A stretch of 64,000 bases of DNA from Lachnospiraceae bacterium (GCA_017473115.1 JAFUNC010000008.1:1-64000), one strand, 5' to 3'. Counted from the stretch's first letter, positions 15,162-24,586 are shown. Notes: generated by a model not told the origin, from the sequence alone. Program-made: numbers and translations.

Positions 15162-17678
15162 ATGAAAGAATTGATGATCATGTATCATCCGGTTAAAAAA
15201 GAGATTCGATTTTTAGCGAAGGCAAAAGGAGAATTTGTTGAGATTCCGTATGCTATGTGTCCCTGGTTGTCCCAGTACGGACCTGACAAGGGTGAATTCT
15301 TATTACAGAATCATGGTAATAAATTCTTCGAGGATATTTGGGAGCAGTTCTTACGCGATAAGGTAAGTCTGGTATTTAAGGGTACCAAAATTGACTACGA
15401 AGATTTCGAAAAGAAAGTAAAAGAGTACAATGCGACTTCAGGGGAAGAACGTTTTGTAATCAGTAAATTTATCGAGTTGCCGGCTGTATCGGATATCTAT
15501 ACCTGCATCAGTGAATTCTGTGATGATACCATAAGTGTATTTACAAAGGAATTGCAGGGTTCTGATATTCAGAAGTCTTTCCTGACACGTAAGGCAGAAT
15601 TTGAAATTAAGAGAGAAAAGTTAAACAAGAACGATGTAAATCTTTGTCTTGTAGGTACATACAGTGCAGGTAAATCTACGTTTATCAATGCTTTAATCGG
15701 TAAGAGAATTTTACCGGAAAGTATCAATTCAGAAACGGCTAAAATGTTCCGTATTAAGAACAGTGATAAGCCCGGAGTTTCTTTTATTGTTAAAAAAGGT
15801 GAAAGTGATAAAGCAATTATTGCCAATATCGTTTGGGACGAAACAAAGAAGAAGTTTTCATTCCATGCAGATGGTGAGTGCGAATTTACACAGGAAAAAG
15901 TAAACAGTGAAATTAATTCTGCGCTTATGTTCCGTTTGCAGCAGCACGAACAGTTGTATCAGGTACTTAAAAAATTAAATGATATTCCCAATGCGCCTAC
16001 CGCGGATTGTGAAGAATATATTGACGGTATCATTGAAGTGAATTTCCCGATTCCCTTGGATGAAAACATTAACTTTACGTTTTATGACACACCGGGTACC
16101 GACAGTAATTCCAATGAGCATTTATTGGTACTCCAGAAGGCATTACATCAGCAGACCAACTCTATTTTGATTGTGCTTTATGAACCCACTAAGATGGAAG
16201 GTACCGGTAACTCTATTCTTTATAACTTAATTAATTCTTCCAAGAATGAGCAGGAGAACGGAAGTAATGTAACCATCGATTTGACACGTTCTTTACATGT
16301 TATCAATCAGGCGGATACCAAGGGTCTTGCTGATTTGGCAGAATTAAAGAATAAGAAAGTTGAAGTTACTTTAAAAGAAACAGATAAAATTTATAACGAA
16401 GAAGCGCAGCATATTGATTTATCCAAAGAAAGACTGTTCTTTGTATCATCTAAGGCTGCTTATATTGCTAAGGCAATCAACAATAACGTAGATACCGAGG
16501 ATGAAAGAAGATGGTTGGCAAACCACAGAAATGAAATCAATAACGAACCTGTGGAAGATCCTTTCTTAGGTAAGACCAAACCCTCTGAAGTAGAAACCGG
16601 TATGTACTTTAAACTGGATAAAATGGCTAATGCCGATAATGAAACCAAGCAGTTGATTGAAGAGTGTATGGAGGAATTGAAGAAATGTGATAATCCGGAT
16701 GATGCAAGTTTATATCCTATTATCCAGCGTCTCTATGTAAACTCCGGTATGTTTGCCATTGAGCAGGAAATTTTGAAGTATGCGCAGAAGTATGCGTTGG
16801 CAGTTAAAGCAAAAGGTCTTTATGACGGCATTAAGAATGTAGTAAACTTCATCAAGGAAGATTACGAAGTGATTGAGAATCAGGCAAGACTTTCAAAAGA
16901 AGAAATTGCTAAGAATATTGAATTGATGAAGACCAATATGGTAAGTGATATTGATGCTGCATATGCAGAGTATCTCCAGAATATGACTACTGAAAATATG
17001 GTATTCCAGATTGACGATATCAATACTCTTTACACTGTAATGGGTAACCGCCAGATTCAGGCAGGTCATATTGCGGATAAGATGAAATGGATTGCGCTTC
17101 GTCCGGAAGTATTCGAGGAGAAGAACAATATCATCCGTAACGAATTAAATCGTTATTTACAGGAAATCGATGACTACTACAAGGTAAATCGTGGTAGAAT
17201 CTTACAGCAGCAGATTGAAGAATTAAAGGGTATCATCATCAAGAAGATTACCGGTTACAAGGGTATCGATGAAGAACTCATTAAGAGAATTACCAATGTT
17301 GCGGATACACAGATTCCTCCTTCAAGTTTAACAGCATTGAAGATGGATGATTACATCAATAAGCAGAAGGCAATCTTTATTTTCTCTACCAACGACAAGA
17401 AGTCATATAAGAATGACGTAGAGACAATGTTTGCCCAGACTACAAGAAAACAGTTTGATTCTTATATCGATGAAATTACTGAGGTTGCAAAGGTTAAGAC
17501 TGCAGAATTGATTCAGGAATTTAAGAATAACATTGATGTAATTTCAAGTAATTTGGAACTCCTCATCAGAGATGAAAAGAAAGCAACAGCAGAGCAGAAT
17601 AAAGCGAAAGCAGTGCTTGAACTGGTTGAGAAGAAAGACGTTGAACTCAACAAGAAAATTTGGGGAGAAGAAGAGTAA
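15162..17678 (+). CDS. Dynamin-like GTPase
   Basis: An 838-residue large GTPase of the bacterial dynamin-like group. G1 P-loop is GTYSAGKST (165-173), G3 DTPGTDS (309-315) and G4 NQAD (382-385, a variant of N/TKxD). The ~130 N-terminal residues precede the GTPase and have no family I recognise. After the GTPase come ~400 mainly helical residues with likely coiled coils (about 560-640 and 780-830). No clear transmembrane helix is visible, so membrane association would be peripheral. Known bacterial dynamins act in membrane fusion, division or phage tolerance; which applies here is unknown. A perfect consensus promoter, and codons richer in TTC, ATC and AAG than its neighbours, suggest an abundant protein. 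It is monocistronic, with its own terminator. Confidence 0.8.
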   Translation: MKELMIMYHPVKKEIRFLAKAKGEFVEIPYAMCPWLSQYGPDKGEFLLQNHGNKFFEDIWEQFLRDKVSLVFKGTKIDYEDFEKKVKEYNATSGEERFVISKFIELPAVSDIYTCISEFCDDTISVFTKELQGSDIQKSFLTRKAEFEIKREKLNKNDVNLCLVGTYSAGKSTFINALIGKRILPESINSETAKMFRIKNSDKPGVSFIVKKGESDKAIIANIVWDETKKKFSFHADGECEFTQEKVNSEINSALMFRLQQHEQLYQVLKKLNDIPNAPTADCEEYIDGIIEVNFPIPLDENINFTFYDTPGTDSNSNEHLLVLQKALHQQTNSILIVLYEPTKMEGTGNSILYNLINSSKNEQENGSNVTIDLTRSLHVINQADTKGLADLAELKNKKVEVTLKETDKIYNEEAQHIDLSKERLFFVSSKAAYIAKAINNNVDTEDERRWLANHRNEINNEPVEDPFLGKTKPSEVETGMYFKLDKMANADNETKQLIEECMEELKKCDNPDDASLYPIIQRLYVNSGMFAIEQEILKYAQKYALAVKAKGLYDGIKNVVNFIKEDYEVIENQARLSKEEIAKNIELMKTNMVSDIDAAYAEYLQNMTTENMVFQIDDINTLYTVMGNRQIQAGHIADKMKWIALRPEVFEEKNNIIRNELNRYLQEIDDYYKVNRGRILQQQIEELKGIIIKKITGYKGIDEELIKRITNVADTQIPPSSLTALKMDDYINKQKAIFIFSTNDKKSYKNDVETMFAQTTRKQFDSYIDEITEVAKVKTAELIQEFKNNIDVISSNLELLIRDEKKATAEQNKAKAVLELVEKKDVELNKKIWGEEE

Positions 17679-17693
17679 ATATTTGCCACAGTG

Positions 17694-17722
17694 GGCGCCG
17701 GTTTATAACCGGCGCCTTTTTA
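17694..17722 (+). terminator. Terminator after the dynamin-like gene
   Basis: A perfect 8-bp hairpin GGCGCCGG / CCGGCGCC with a 7-nt loop is followed by TTTTTA. Confidence 0.9.
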
Positions 17723-17731
17723 TAATAGGAC

Positions 17732-17936
17732 GCGAATATTGGTGAATAAATGAATATCAGCCGGAGTATAAAACAATAGGTCTTAGGGACGCTTTCGCTT
17801 GCTTGTCCCACATAGCGGTACTTAGGATTGTATAATACACAATCCAAGTACCGATGGGGACAAAACACCCTGCGAACCTATTCGTTTTATACTTCGGCTT
17901 AAGTTATGTATATTTATCTTATCACCCAATATCCGC
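17732..17936. repeat. 205-bp imperfect palindromic element
   Basis: The two arms pair over nearly their whole length. Outer ends are GCGAATATTGGTGA and (reverse complement) GCGGATATTGGGTGA. Next come CCGGAGTATAAAACAATAGG against CCGAAGTATAAAACGAATAGG, and an inner stem CGGTACTTAGGATTGT / ACAATCCAAGTACCG. One arm carries a side branch GGGACGCTTTCGCTTGC. No open frame is supported. Size and structure suit a MITE-like or structured intergenic repeat. No target-site duplication was identified. Confidence 0.75.
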
Positions 17937-18004
17937 TGCTCATAAAAACTACCATTCTAAAATGATGGTGTAATAGGGTCAAATGTTCTATTGATAATAA
18001 AGTG

Positions 18005-18079
18005 TTTACAAAGTGTAGAAAAATGTTGACAAAGCATTCTACAAAGAGTAGACTAATGATATATTCTACAGAATGTAGA
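18005..18079 (+). promoter_or_regulatory. blaI promoter with three BlaI/MecI-type operators
   Basis: Three dyads with TACA/TGTA half-sites occur: TTTACAAAGTGTAGA (18005-18019), TTCTACAAAGAGTAGA (18037-18052) and TTCTACAGAATGTAGA (18064-18079; core CTACAGAATGTAG is a perfect palindrome). A promoter TTGACA (18026-18031), 17 bp, TAGACT (18049-18054) runs through the second dyad. BlaI/MecI repressors bind such TACA/TGTA palindromes, so autoregulation by the downstream repressor is inferred. Confidence 0.75.
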
Positions 18080-18169
18080 CAAAAGATACTATATACTAAA
18101 ATTAAAAAGTATTGTTATTGATTAAGTATAGCGTTAGTCAATATAAAAGAATATCAAACGGAGGATAAT

Positions 18170-18529
18170 ATGGCTGAATACAGATTGGGCGAAATTGAAA
18201 TGAAGTTTGCGGAATTGATATGGAGCAATGAGCCCATTGCATCAGGAGAACTTGCAAAACTTGCGTTGGAAACCTTAAGTTGGAAGAGAACAACAACCTA
18301 TACCGTGTTAAAGCGCCTTTGTGAAAAGGGGATTTTTCAGAATGAGAAAGGGACAGTGACTTCTTTGGTTTCCAAAGAGATGTTTCAGGCTAAACAGAGT
18401 GAAGAATTTGTAGAAGATTCTTTTGAAGGTTCCTTGCCGAAATTTGTTGCGGCTTTTATGAATTCGAGGAAATTGTCCAAACAGGAAGTGGAAGAATTAA
18501 GGCGAATGATTGATGAGGCAGATGTGTAA
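18170..18529 (+). CDS. BlaI/MecI/CopY family transcriptional repressor
   Basis: A 119-residue winged-helix repressor. The DNA-binding part (about 1-75) contains LGEIEMKFAELIWSNEP and WKRTTTYTVLKRLCEKG, the family recognition-helix region. The C-terminal helices (about 80-119) give dimerisation. In the known family, cleavage by the membrane peptidase BlaR1/MecR1 relieves repression. The partner peptidase is the next gene, 65 bp downstream, and three candidate operators lie upstream. No beta-lactamase or PBP gene is adjacent, so besides this operon its targets are unknown. Confidence 0.93.
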   Translation: MAEYRLGEIEMKFAELIWSNEPIASGELAKLALETLSWKRTTTYTVLKRLCEKGIFQNEKGTVTSLVSKEMFQAKQSEEFVEDSFEGSLPKFVAAFMNSRKLSKQEVEELRRMIDEADV

Positions 18530-18594
18530 CTTGTGCGACGGGGGAAAGTCGGTGCGCAAGAAATGTGTTTCAGGATGAAGAGTGAGGAATGCTT

Positions 18595-20847
18595 ATGATA
18601 CAGTTGATTTTTGAAACGGTCTTACGAATGAGTATGCAGGGTGTGATTATTTTTGCAGTCATATTTCTGATGCGTTTTATATTAAAAAGTTTGCATGTTT
18701 CACACAAATACATTGCGGTTTTGTGGGTGATTCTTTTCTTTTATCTGGTGTTCCCATGGAAACTGGAACTGCCCATAGGATTTTGGAATGCAGATGTGAT
18801 TCAATGGGTGAATAGTAGTGAAGGTGCTTTAGATGGTGATGAAAATGAAGCATTTAATGTCGCAGGTACAATGCAGGAAGAAATGCCGGCAGTTAAAGAG
18901 CCGACGAACGTAACGATGCCGGAAGATTATCTTATGCTTCAACATATAAATCCGTCAGCGCAAATAGAGTATATTGAAATACCGTTTTCTGGTGATGAGG
19001 TTGTAAATGCCACTGATGAGGACGGTGTGCATACTTTGTCTGAAAATCAGGCAAATGGATCAATTTTGACGGGTATAAAATCAGTGATACCTTATATATG
19101 GTGCGTTGTCGCAATGGTTTTGTTCGGTCATTTTATATGGTCTTATGTGTCAATACAAAGAAAATTGTCTGTGAGTAAAAAAGGAAGTGACAATATTTAT
19201 TATGTTCAGGATATTGAAACCGCTATGGTGTTTGGCGTAATAAAACCACGCATTTATCTGCCGTTAACCTTGGAAGAAAACAATCTTTTTTATGTACTGT
19301 CTCATGAGAGAATGCATATCAAGCGAGGGGACCATATTTTTAAAATGATCACATATATCGTGTGTATGATACACTGGTTTAATCCGTTGGTATGGGTGGC
19401 ATATCATATGCTTGGGGAAGATATTGAAAAATCCTGTGATGAGGCGGTAATATTGGGGATTGGCGAAGATAAAAAGAAAGACTATGCCAATGCTTTATTG
19501 CTTGCGGCGGAAACAGGGAACAGAAAGGGGAAAAGAGTTTTTGTGGCACCGATTTGTTTTGATGAGGGCAATGTGAAATCACGTATTAAAAATATTATAA
19601 AATATAAATATACTTTACCGATTGCAGGCGCAGCAGTACTCGTTGTTGCGATTGTCGTGGGTGTTGTTTTTATAACGAAGGGAAACACCGGTACGGATAT
19701 CCAAAATAATGAAGGAAATATTTTGGCAGAAAGTACAGTCGAAGAAGGCGAATTGCAAAATGGCGATATTTCGAAGGATAATACAGTAGAGGAAAGTATT
19801 GCAGAAGAAAGCGGCAGTCAATTAATTACAGACCCTTATTATATTGACAGTGAAACCATGCGTCGCGTAAGTTTTCACGATTTGCTGGGGTACGATGGAT
19901 ATTTTATAACGAAAAAGGATTGTACCCCGATGCAGACCACTTATTATGCGGTGGAAGGGGATGAAACTTTCATTATTGCACAAAGTTGGGGCTTTGAAAG
20001 AGAAGATTATTTCCGTGATGTGGATGGGGATGGTGTTCGCGAGTTGCTTTGCAATGTGTGCTGGGGAGATGGTGTGCAGGATACACTGATTTATCGCCGA
20101 TTTGAGGATGGTATCCGGGTTGCTTACGGTAGTTCCCTATTGGATGAAGAATATGATAATTATGGTGCGTATTGTTTGTATTCATCTTTTGATATTACGA
20201 CTAAAAAAGTTGTGGTGGGATATTGGAAAGACGAAAATCAGTGTTATAACATGAAGACCTATGAATTGGATTTAGAGGCTATTCCCCAATGGTATCGTCC
20301 GGATATTCCGGAGACGGGAAATTATACATTGAAGTCATTGGATTTCTATGTTGGTGATATACCGGTTACGGCAGCGGCCGTCGGAAAGGAAATTGGTGAT
20401 TATGAAATATATGGCATAAAAGAAGTGGATGTTTATGTTAACGACAGCTTAAGCCAGACCCTTATTATGCAGGAGGCCATTCAAAAAGATGGAATTCCTA
20501 TGGTGGAAGAGGGGTATACCATGTGTCCAGAAAGTATTGCGGAAGAACATCTTATAAAAACCGTTGACATTAATTTTGACGGTTCTTTGGATTTGCAAGT
20601 CTATGCATGGAATACCAAAGATGATGATTGGTACTATTATTATTGCTGGAATCCGGCAGAAAGCAAATTTGAGTATGCATTTTGTCTCAACACACCGGAA
20701 ATTGATGCGGAGAATCAATTACTGATTACCTATAATCTCGTGAGTCGATATGAGATGTACCACTACAATTATTATAAAGTCAATGAAGACAATACATTGG
20801 AACTGGTAAAAACCGTAGAAGACCCTGTGGAGGATGATGGGTACTAA
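18595..20847 (+). CDS. BlaR1/MecR1-type M56 membrane metallopeptidase with unusual sensor
   Basis: A 750-residue signal-transducing peptidase, expected to cleave the BlaI-type repressor encoded upstream. Membrane helices lie near 1-60, around 165-190 and near 345-365. The gluzincin motif HERMH (H237, E238, H241) sits in LSHERMHIKRGDH, and a downstream ExxxD zinc/active-site block is EKSCDEAVI. The extracellular C-terminal ~385 residues do not show the SxxK penicillin-binding motifs of true BlaR1. Instead there are aromatic-rich repeats with Ca-site-like DVDGDGVRE and NFDGSLDLQ, similar to VCBS/FG-GAP-type blades. The ligand is therefore unlikely to be a beta-lactam bound covalently. Start MIQLIFETVL is chosen because GAGG lies 7 nt upstream; an ATG two codons earlier is too close. 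Confidence 0.85.
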   Translation: MIQLIFETVLRMSMQGVIIFAVIFLMRFILKSLHVSHKYIAVLWVILFFYLVFPWKLELPIGFWNADVIQWVNSSEGALDGDENEAFNVAGTMQEEMPAVKEPTNVTMPEDYLMLQHINPSAQIEYIEIPFSGDEVVNATDEDGVHTLSENQANGSILTGIKSVIPYIWCVVAMVLFGHFIWSYVSIQRKLSVSKKGSDNIYYVQDIETAMVFGVIKPRIYLPLTLEENNLFYVLSHERMHIKRGDHIFKMITYIVCMIHWFNPLVWVAYHMLGEDIEKSCDEAVILGIGEDKKKDYANALLLAAETGNRKGKRVFVAPICFDEGNVKSRIKNIIKYKYTLPIAGAAVLVVAIVVGVVFITKGNTGTDIQNNEGNILAESTVEEGELQNGDISKDNTVEESIAEESGSQLITDPYYIDSETMRRVSFHDLLGYDGYFITKKDCTPMQTTYYAVEGDETFIIAQSWGFEREDYFRDVDGDGVRELLCNVCWGDGVQDTLIYRRFEDGIRVAYGSSLLDEEYDNYGAYCLYSSFDITTKKVVVGYWKDENQCYNMKTYELDLEAIPQWYRPDIPETGNYTLKSLDFYVGDIPVTAAAVGKEIGDYEIYGIKEVDVYVNDSLSQTLIMQEAIQKDGIPMVEEGYTMCPESIAEEHLIKTVDINFDGSLDLQVYAWNTKDDDWYYYYCWNPAESKFEYAFCLNTPEIDAENQLLITYNLVSRYEMYHYNYYKVNEDNTLELVKTVEDPVEDDGY

Positions 20848-20861
20848 TATATCATAGCACA

Positions 20862-21011
20862 GCAAGAGGGTGGTTTCCTATGTTCGATGATCGTTTTTGG
20901 TCGTCGGCGCTTAACGAGAGGATTTGCATGCAAATTATCGAGTTTAGCGACCGTTACGTATCCAAAACCGAGCGAAAGCGTGTCAGAGAACATAGGAAAC
21001 CACCTTCTTGC
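20862..21011. repeat. 150-bp palindromic element between blaR1-type gene and nifJ
   Basis: The 24-bp outer arms 20862-20885 and 20988-21011 pair with a single G-T: GCAAGAGGGTGGTTTCC... / ...GGAAACCACCTTCTTGC. Inner arms CGTTTTTGG / CCAAAACCG and GGCGCTTAACGAG / CGAGTTTAGCG also pair, and the centre is a perfect 14-bp palindrome ATTTGCATGCAAAT. One arm has an unpaired insert with AGCGAAAGCGTGTC, whose reverse complement resembles the side branch of the palindrome at 17732. It fills the whole gap between two convergent genes, so it may also act as a bidirectional terminator. Confidence 0.8.
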
Positions 21012-21018
21012 GTCCTAT

Positions 21019-24000
21019 TTACATATCTGCCCGTTTCTTCAGCATTTCATACCGTTTCTTCGCATTTTTTTCGGCTTTTTCAAACAGTTCTTTTGCACGT
21101 TTGGGGTTACTTCTCAATAACGAATTGTATCGCACTTCGCTTGCTAAAAATGTTTGGAAATCACCCTTTGGCTCTTTTGAATCCAATTGAAAAGGATTTT
21201 TACCTTCATGTTCCAAGCGGGGATCGTAGCGGAAGAGATGCCAGTATCCGGCTTCCACTACGGCTTTCTCGGTATTTTTGGCTTTGGTCATTCCGCCCTG
21301 AATTCCGTGGCTGATACAGGGGGCATAGGCTACAATCAAGGAAGGACCGGGATAACTTTCGGCCTCCGTAAAAGCTTTGATGCATTGGTTAAAATCTGCG
21401 CCCATGGAAACCTGTGCCACATAAGCATGTCCGTAACTCATGGCAATGGCGGTTAAGTCTTTTTTGCCGGATTCTTTGCCGGAAGCGGCAAATTGCGCAA
21501 TGGCACCCAAGGGAGTTGCCTTAGAGGACTGTCCGCCGGTATTGGAATAAACTTCCGTATCAAATACCAAGACATTTACGTCGGAATTGCCGGATAAAAC
21601 GTGGTCCAGACCACCGAAACCGATGTCATAAGCCCATCCGTCACCACCTACAATCCAGTGGGATTTCTTGGCGGCATAATCTTTGTGTTTTAAAATATAT
21701 TGTTTATCTTCATCATTGCAGTCACAGGTTTCCAATGCAGCAATCATATTGCGGGTTGCCGGTCCGTTTTCGGTAGAAGAGTTCTGTGTATCCAGGAACG
21801 TTTGTATTACTTTACGTATACTTTCGTGCTTACTTTTACGCATCAGACGTTCTGCGGCGTCCAAAATCGGTTTGCGTAAGGCGCGACTTGCCAATCCGAT
21901 TCCGTATCCGAATTCGGCATTGTCTTCAAATAAGGAATTTGCCCAGGCAGGTCCCCGCCCTTGTTTATTTACGGTGTAAGGGGAGGCCGGAGAAGAACCG
22001 CCCCAGATGGAAGAGCAGCCTGTGGCGTTGGCAATATACATTTTATCTCCGAATAACTGTGTTAAAAGTTTGGCATAAGGTGTCTCGGCGCAACCTGCAC
22101 AGGCACCGGAAAATTCCAAGAGCGGCTGTTTGAATTGACTGCCTTTTACGGTTCGGACTGGGAATTTTTCAAATACGGCGGTCGGAGTTTCGATGGTTGC
22201 ACCATAATCAAACAGTTCCTGAGAAGTTCTTTGTGTTTCAAACGGTTTTAACAGTAAGGCTTTTTCCCCTTTTTTACCGGGACAGATATTTACGCAGGAG
22301 CCACAACCGGTACAGTCCAACGGAGAAATGCTGACTGCAAATTTGTAACCGGGAAGTCCCATCAAATCAGTAATGGTACTTTCGGGTGCGTTTTGAAACT
22401 GTGATTCGTTCATTGCCATAGGGCGGATAGCGGCATGAGGACACACATAGGAGCAGAAATTACATTGAATGCAATTTTCCGGATTCCAACCGGGCACTTC
22501 TATGGCAATGCCGCGCTTTTCAAATGCAGAGGAACCTGAAGGAAGTGTACCGTCAGCATATTCCGTAAAAGCGGACACAGGAAGGGTATTACCGATCTGA
22601 CGATTGATTTTGTTCTGTATTTGGTTTACATAATTCACAACATCAGAGCGTTCACCGGTTGCTTCGATTTCCAAGGGTTCATATTCACATTCGCCCCAAC
22701 TTGCAGGGATTTTGATTTGATGAACAGCATGAGCACCGGCTTCGATAGCTGCGTGGTTCATGGAAACCACTTCTTCGCCTTTTTTTGCGTAGGTGTTTGT
22801 GGCGGCTTCTTTCATCAGATGAATGGCATCTTTAACCGGGATAATTTCTGACAAAGCAAAAAATGCCGCCTGCAAAATCGTATTAATACGCCCGCCCAGA
22901 CCGATTTCTTTGGCAATTTTAAATCCGTCAACGGTGTAGAACCGGATTTGGTGGTCGTATAAATATTTTTTAACCTGTCCGGGTAATTCTTTTTCCAATT
23001 CTTTTTGATTCCAGGAACAGTTTAAAAGAAAAACACCTTGCTCCTTTAGGTCCTGAACCATATCATATTTGCGAACAAAAGCAGGCTTATGACAGGCTAC
23101 GAAATCTGCTTTGTGAATCAGATAAGCAGAGCGGATCGGTTTTTTGCCGAAACGCAGGTGAGAGACTGTGAGTCCTCCGGATTTTTTGGAATCGTAGTCA
23201 AAATAGGCTTGTACATAAAGGTTTGTATAATCGCCGATGATTTTGACAGAGTTTTTATTGGCACCTACAGTTCCATCCGCGCCCAAGCCCCAGAATTTGC
23301 AACTGATGTTTTCGGTAGGAGAAGTGTCGGGGAGAATTTTACGCTCCAAAGATAAATGTGTTACGTCATCAATGATTCCCAATGTAAAATGTTTTTTGCT
23401 CTGATTATGAAATGCAGCAGCAATGTCACCGGGGAGTGTGTCTTTGGACGAAAGGCCGTAACGTCCCGCATAAACAGGTACGGTTTCAAAAGGGCTTCCT
23501 TTCAATGCCGCGACCACATCAAGAAACAAAGGATCCCCCACAGCACCGGGTTCTTTGGTACGGTCCAGCACAGTGATTGTTTTACAGGAAACAGGGATTT
23601 CTTTCAGCAGGTGTGCGGTGCTGAAAGGGCGATAAAGACGGACTTTGATAAGACCGACTTTTTGACCTTGGGACATAAGATAATCAACCGTTTCCATGAC
23701 GGTTTCGCAAACAGAACCCATAGCAATGATGACGTGCTCGGCATCCGACGCGCCATAGTAATTAAACAGCCGATATTCCGTACCGATTCGTGTGTTGATT
23801 TCGTTCATATAACTTTCCACAATTTCCGGAATTGCATTATAAAAGGGATTGCATGCCTCTCTGGCCTGGAAATATATATCCGGATTCTGGGCAGTTCCGC
23901 GCATGACAGGATGTTCCGGATTTAAAGCACGATTCCGGAAAGCATCTACGGCATCCATATCACACATTTCTTTTAGTGTTTCGTAATCCCAAACTTTGAT

Positions 24001-24546
24001 CTTTTGGATTTCGTGCGAGGTGCGAAAACCATCAAAAAAATGTAAAAAAGGGACGCGTCCTTTTATGGCAGACAAATGTGCCACGGGACTTAAATCCATA
24101 ACTTCCTGTACACTGCAGGTTGAAAGCATGGCAAAACCGGTCTGGCGGCAGGCATAAATATCGGAATGATCGCCAAAGATGGATAATGCATGGGTGGCTA
24201 CTGTTCTGGCACTGACATGAATGACGCAGGGAAGTAATTCTCCGGCAATTTTGTACATGTTGGGTATCATTAAAAGAAGGCCCTGTGAGGCGCTGAACGT
24301 TGTGGTGAATGCCCCGGACAGCAGTGCACCATGTACTGCTCCGGCCACTCCGGCCTCTGATTGCATCTGAGTTAGCGCTACGGGCTGGCCAAAAATATTT
24401 TTTCGTTCCTGATGTGACCATTGGTCCATACAGTCGGCCATAGGAGATGAAGGGGTAATCGGATAAATGGCAGAGACATCCGTGTAAGCGTAAGCGACAT
24501 GAGCGGCAGCTGTGTTGCCGTCCATCGTTTTTGTTTTTCGTTCCAT
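21019..24546 (-). CDS. nifJ: Pyruvate:ferredoxin (flavodoxin) oxidoreductase
   Basis: The enzyme oxidises pyruvate with CoA to acetyl-CoA and CO2 and reduces ferredoxin, a central step in anaerobic fermentation. The 1175-residue single-chain homodimeric type has domain I (TDVSAIYPITPSSPMAD) through the CoA domain, then two [4Fe-4S] motifs CIQCNFCSYVCPH and CTGCGSCVNICPG. The TPP domain holds CAGCAETPYAKLL and NATGCSSIWGGSSP, with GDGWAYDIGFGG for Mg-TPP and a C-terminal clamp region. The ATG at 24546 follows AAAGGAG; the 18-codon upstream extension is unsupported. Two identical 14-bp direct repeats lie in its upstream region. Confidence 0.97.
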   Translation of the reverse strand: MERKTKTMDGNTAAAHVAYAYTDVSAIYPITPSSPMADCMDQWSHQERKNIFGQPVALTQMQSEAGVAGAVHGALLSGAFTTTFSASQGLLLMIPNMYKIAGELLPCVIHVSARTVATHALSIFGDHSDIYACRQTGFAMLSTCSVQEVMDLSPVAHLSAIKGRVPFLHFFDGFRTSHEIQKIKVWDYETLKEMCDMDAVDAFRNRALNPEHPVMRGTAQNPDIYFQAREACNPFYNAIPEIVESYMNEINTRIGTEYRLFNYYGASDAEHVIIAMGSVCETVMETVDYLMSQGQKVGLIKVRLYRPFSTAHLLKEIPVSCKTITVLDRTKEPGAVGDPLFLDVVAALKGSPFETVPVYAGRYGLSSKDTLPGDIAAAFHNQSKKHFTLGIIDDVTHLSLERKILPDTSPTENISCKFWGLGADGTVGANKNSVKIIGDYTNLYVQAYFDYDSKKSGGLTVSHLRFGKKPIRSAYLIHKADFVACHKPAFVRKYDMVQDLKEQGVFLLNCSWNQKELEKELPGQVKKYLYDHQIRFYTVDGFKIAKEIGLGGRINTILQAAFFALSEIIPVKDAIHLMKEAATNTYAKKGEEVVSMNHAAIEAGAHAVHQIKIPASWGECEYEPLEIEATGERSDVVNYVNQIQNKINRQIGNTLPVSAFTEYADGTLPSGSSAFEKRGIAIEVPGWNPENCIQCNFCSYVCPHAAIRPMAMNESQFQNAPESTITDLMGLPGYKFAVSISPLDCTGCGSCVNICPGKKGEKALLLKPFETQRTSQELFDYGATIETPTAVFEKFPVRTVKGSQFKQPLLEFSGACAGCAETPYAKLLTQLFGDKMYIANATGCSSIWGGSSPASPYTVNKQGRGPAWANSLFEDNAEFGYGIGLASRALRKPILDAAERLMRKSKHESIRKVIQTFLDTQNSSTENGPATRNMIAALETCDCNDEDKQYILKHKDYAAKKSHWIVGGDGWAYDIGFGGLDHVLSGNSDVNVLVFDTEVYSNTGGQSSKATPLGAIAQFAASGKESGKKDLTAIAMSYGHAYVAQVSMGADFNQCIKAFTEAESYPGPSLIVAYAPCISHGIQGGMTKAKNTEKAVVEAGYWHLFRYDPRLEHEGKNPFQLDSKEPKGDFQTFLASEVRYNSLLRSNPKRAKELFEKAEKNAKKRYEMLKKRADM

Positions 24547-24586
24547 AAAAACTCCTTTGGTTTGTTTTTTTATAGTTTGGTCCAAA

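Noticed and set aside
20880-21314. 144-aa plus-strand open frame across the palindrome and the end of nifJ
   Set aside because: It runs through the inverted repeat and antisense to well-supported nifJ codons; no family features.
23356-23925. 189-aa plus-strand open frame
   Set aside because: Antisense to conserved nifJ sequence; no independent support.
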